A stretch of DNA of 7,700 nucleotides from ZCTH02-B3 sp036563895 (GTDB lineage Bacteria > Bacillota > Bacilli > Paenibacillales > Paenibacillaceae), in assembly GCA_036563895.1 (NCBI GenBank), contig DATCLN010000023.1, positions 1 to 7,700 on the forward strand, in the 5' to 3' direction. Under the pieces are notes generated by a model. The model was not told the DNA's origin. It saw only the letters and a program-made list of their open reading frames with translations, and made no database searches. Position 1 is the stretch's first letter. Each line of letters opens with the position of its first letter. Positions 6,954 through 7,700 of this stretch are shown piece by piece. The position numbers were made by a program, and so were the translations under genes.

Positions 6954-6975
6954 AGGCCGCCTGCAAGGGTGGCCT
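6954..6975 (+). terminator. Weak hairpin directly after the MFS stop codon
   Basis: AGGCC (6954-6958) pairs with GGCCT (6971-6975), and inside it CCT pairs with AGG around a GCA loop. It starts at the first base after the stop codon. No T-tract follows, so it is not a canonical intrinsic terminator; it may slow exonucleases or assist Rho-dependent ending. Confidence 0.25.
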
Positions 6976-6978
6976 GGG

Positions 6979-7046
6979 GTCTCCCGTCCGGCGAATGGTC
7001 GCCATCCCCCGGTCCACCCGGGATGACGGGAATCTCTGGGAGAGAC
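6979..7046. repeat. Three-way-junction palindromic element between MFS and Toprim genes
   Basis: An outer 7-bp stem, TCCCGTC (6982-6988) with GACGGGA (7025-7031), encloses two perfect hairpins: GGCGA-ATGG-TCGCC (6990-7003) and CCCGG-TCCAC-CCGGG (7008-7022). A further small hairpin, CTCT-GGG-AGAG (7034-7044), follows, and GTCTC (6979-6983) can alternatively pair with GAGAC (7042-7046). Nearly every base is accounted for by pairing. It lies in the MFS 3' region and just upstream of the Toprim promoter. It could be a dispersed REP-like palindrome or an RNA structure; there is no coding signal. Confidence 0.5.
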
Positions 7047-7117
7047 ACGGGTCCGCTTGCCCCCCGCCGCCGCTAAAGGCTATAATACTTTAAACCGGAC
7101 AAAGGGAACGGACCCGT
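7047..7117. repeat. 9-bp inverted repeat flanking the Toprim promoter
   Basis: ACGGGTCCG (7047-7055) is repeated inverted and exact as CGGACCCGT (7109-7117), with GAG/CTC extending the arms across a 2-nt bulge. The arms lie 10 nt before the -10/-35 region's left edge and just after the expected transcription start, so the whole promoter sits in the loop. The half-site CGGAC occurs again at 7096-7100, 7127-7131 and 7154-7158. Possible operator half-sites for a dimeric regulator, or part of a mobile repeat. Confidence 0.45.
7057..7086 (+). promoter_or_regulatory. Sigma-A type promoter for the Toprim gene
   Basis: TTGCCC (7057-7062) and a perfect TATAAT (7081-7086) are separated by 18 bp. The expected start is near 7093, giving a leader of about 80 nt before the GTG at 7175. 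The -10 region is an AT-rich island (TATAATACTTTAAA) in GC-rich surroundings. Confidence 0.7.
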
Positions 7118-7174
7118 CTCGGGGACCGGACCCCCAATACAGCGGGATTGACCCGGACAGGGGGATTTGCCGCG

Positions 7175-7588
7175 GTGGACATCGTCATCATCGTCGAAGG
7201 CAAGAAGGACAAAGCTCGCCTGTCCCGCGTGCTGTCGCCGGAAGTGCCGATTTATTGCACCTACGGGTCGCTGAACAGCGAGCGCATCGAGAAGCTGCGC
7301 CGCGCCGCCGGGGACCGGCAGGTTTACCTGTTTACCGACAACGACGCGTCCGGCAGGAAGATCCGGGCCATCCTGTGCGACGTCTTTCCCGACGCCGTGC
7401 AGATCTACACGCGGAAAGGCTACAAAGGCGTGGAGGGAACGCCGGAAGAGTATCTGATCCGTCAGCTCGAGAAAGCCGGGCTGGAGGAGTACATCGTCCA
7501 TCCGGATTACGTTCCCGACGGGGAGCGTCCCCGTCTCCCGGCCCCAGGCGGTCTGGCCGCCGTCGCCGGATTCCGCGCGGGAAAATAA
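7175..7588 (+). CDS. Small single-domain Toprim protein (YusF-like)
   Basis: This 137-residue protein is little more than a Toprim domain, the metal-binding fold of primases, topoisomerases, RNase M5 and OLD nucleases. Both Toprim signatures are visible: Glu8 in VDIVIIVEGKKDK at the N-terminus and the DxD pair Asp55/Asp57 in YLFTDNDASGRKIR at 51-64, which would bind Mg2+. A conserved GYKGVEGTPEEYLI segment lies at 82-95. Stand-alone Toprim proteins of this size, such as B. subtilis YusF, have no established function. RNase M5 is excluded by the shorter length and different C-terminal half. The start chosen is the GTG at 7175, which places the IVEG motif at the usual distance from the N-terminus and follows a GGGGGA. 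The TTG at 7148 would add nine residues but lacks a properly spaced ribosome-binding site. The last 25 residues are Pro/Arg/Ala/Gly-rich and look unstructured. An antisense group II intron begins 4 nt after the stop. Confidence 0.85.
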   Translation: MDIVIIVEGKKDKARLSRVLSPEVPIYCTYGSLNSERIEKLRRAAGDRQVYLFTDNDASGRKIRAILCDVFPDAVQIYTRKGYKGVEGTPEEYLIRQLEKAGLEEYIVHPDYVPDGERPRLPAPGGLAAVAGFRAGK

Positions 7589-7629
7589 AATAATCGAGTA
7601 GAAGGGGGCGGCTAGCCCCCGTCCTCTCA

Positions 7630-7664
7630 CACCACCTGGCATGCGGGTCCGCACCAGGCGGTTC
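7630..7664 (-). ncRNA. Group II intron domain V (catalytic hairpin)
   Basis: On the minus strand, ACCGCC pairs with GGTGGT and TGG with CCA. A 2-nt bulge (TG, 7641-7640) follows, then TGCG pairs with CGCA around a GACC loop (7649-7646). The triad is C7660-G7659-C7658, the CGC form found in class C introns rather than AGC. The stem lengths, bulge position and triad match the metal-binding active site of self-splicing introns. Confidence 0.85.
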
Positions 7665-7671
7665 CGAAGAG

Positions 7672-7700
7672 TTAACGAAATGCCAAGTAACATTCAAGCA
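7672..7700 (-). CDS. Possible C-terminal tail of the intron-encoded reverse transcriptase (partial)
   Basis: One minus-strand frame entering from the right edge reads LECYLAFR and stops at TAA (7674-7672), 7 nt before domain V. Intron-encoded reverse transcriptases of class C introns usually end shortly before domain V in a short Leu/Tyr/Arg-rich helix, which this resembles. One of the other two frames stops at once; the third runs through domain V, which is implausible for coding. Only eight codons are visible, so this is positional inference. Confidence 0.4.

Larger units (their letters stand above)
7593..7700 (-). mobile_element. Group IIC intron, 3' end (domains V and VI); continues beyond the window
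   Basis: Read on the minus strand, 7664-7593 has the layout of the 3' end of bacterial class C group II introns such as the Oceanobacillus iheyensis intron. Domain V is at 7664-7630. Domain VI is at 7628-7593: GAG pairs with CTC across a bulged A at 7599 (the expected branch point, six nt before the 3' end), then AGGA with TTCT, then GGGGGC with GCCCCC closing a TAGCC loop. The intron ends in ACTCGAT, with the usual AT (AY) terminus at 7594-7593. The 3' exon starts at 7592, next to the Toprim stop codon on the other strand. The 5' end, the structural domains I-III and most of the reverse transcriptase lie to the right of the window. Confidence 0.85.

Noticed and set aside
5783..7093. A 436-codon plus-strand frame overlapping the MFS gene
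   Set aside because: It is a shifted-frame shadow of the transporter: Arg/Pro/Gly-rich, no transmembrane pattern, and it runs through the palindromic spacer.
7604..7620. GGGGGCGGCTAGCCCCC hairpin as an intrinsic terminator for the Toprim gene
   Set aside because: No T-tract follows on the plus strand, and the hairpin is fully explained as domain VI of the antisense group IIC intron.

Overview
The window is strongly GC-rich bacterial DNA that looks like a high-GC Gram-positive of the order Bacillales, most likely a Paenibacillaceae member (Cohnella/Thermobacillus-like). The basis is family resemblance: a PbpA/PbpH-type class B penicillin-binding protein, a YtgP/MurJ-type flippase, a YusF-like Toprim protein, strong GGAGG ribosome-binding sites combined with frequent GTG and TTG starts, and a group IIC intron. 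The assignment is from protein character only; no search was run.

Positions 1-5617, minus strand: one tightly packed operon read right to left. A clear TATAAT box (5617-5612) precedes a small two-helix membrane protein (5559-5137), a membrane-anchored transglutaminase-like protein (5140-4019), a class B PBP (3982-2003), a Cof-type HAD phosphatase (1993-1238), a ThuA-like protein (1241-519) and the first 163 codons of a MurJ/YtgP-type flippase (491-1, running off the left edge). Two junctions are 4-nt ATGA overlaps, and the HAD ribosome-binding site overlaps the PBP stop. The PBP (peptide cross-linking outside the membrane) and the flippase (probable lipid II export) make this mainly an envelope operon. 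The two membrane proteins ahead of the PBP are the least understood part of it.

Positions 5618-6953, plus strand: a divergently oriented 12-helix MFS transporter. It is preceded by a possible 12-codon leader ORF that overlaps the transporter start by 4 nt and contains a Pro-Pro-Gly stall motif.

Positions 6954-7174: a 221-nt intergenic region packed with inverted repeats. It holds a three-way-junction palindrome, a good sigma-A promoter bracketed by a 9-bp inverted repeat, and a cluster of CGGAC motifs.

Positions 7175-7588, plus strand: a small single-domain Toprim protein. Four nucleotides after its stop codon, on the opposite strand, lies the 3' end of a group IIC self-splicing intron (7593 to beyond 7700), with recognisable domains V and VI and a probable reverse-transcriptase C-terminus at the edge.

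There is no gene-free stretch longer than 300 bases. I saw no CRISPR array, tRNA, rRNA or obvious defence system.
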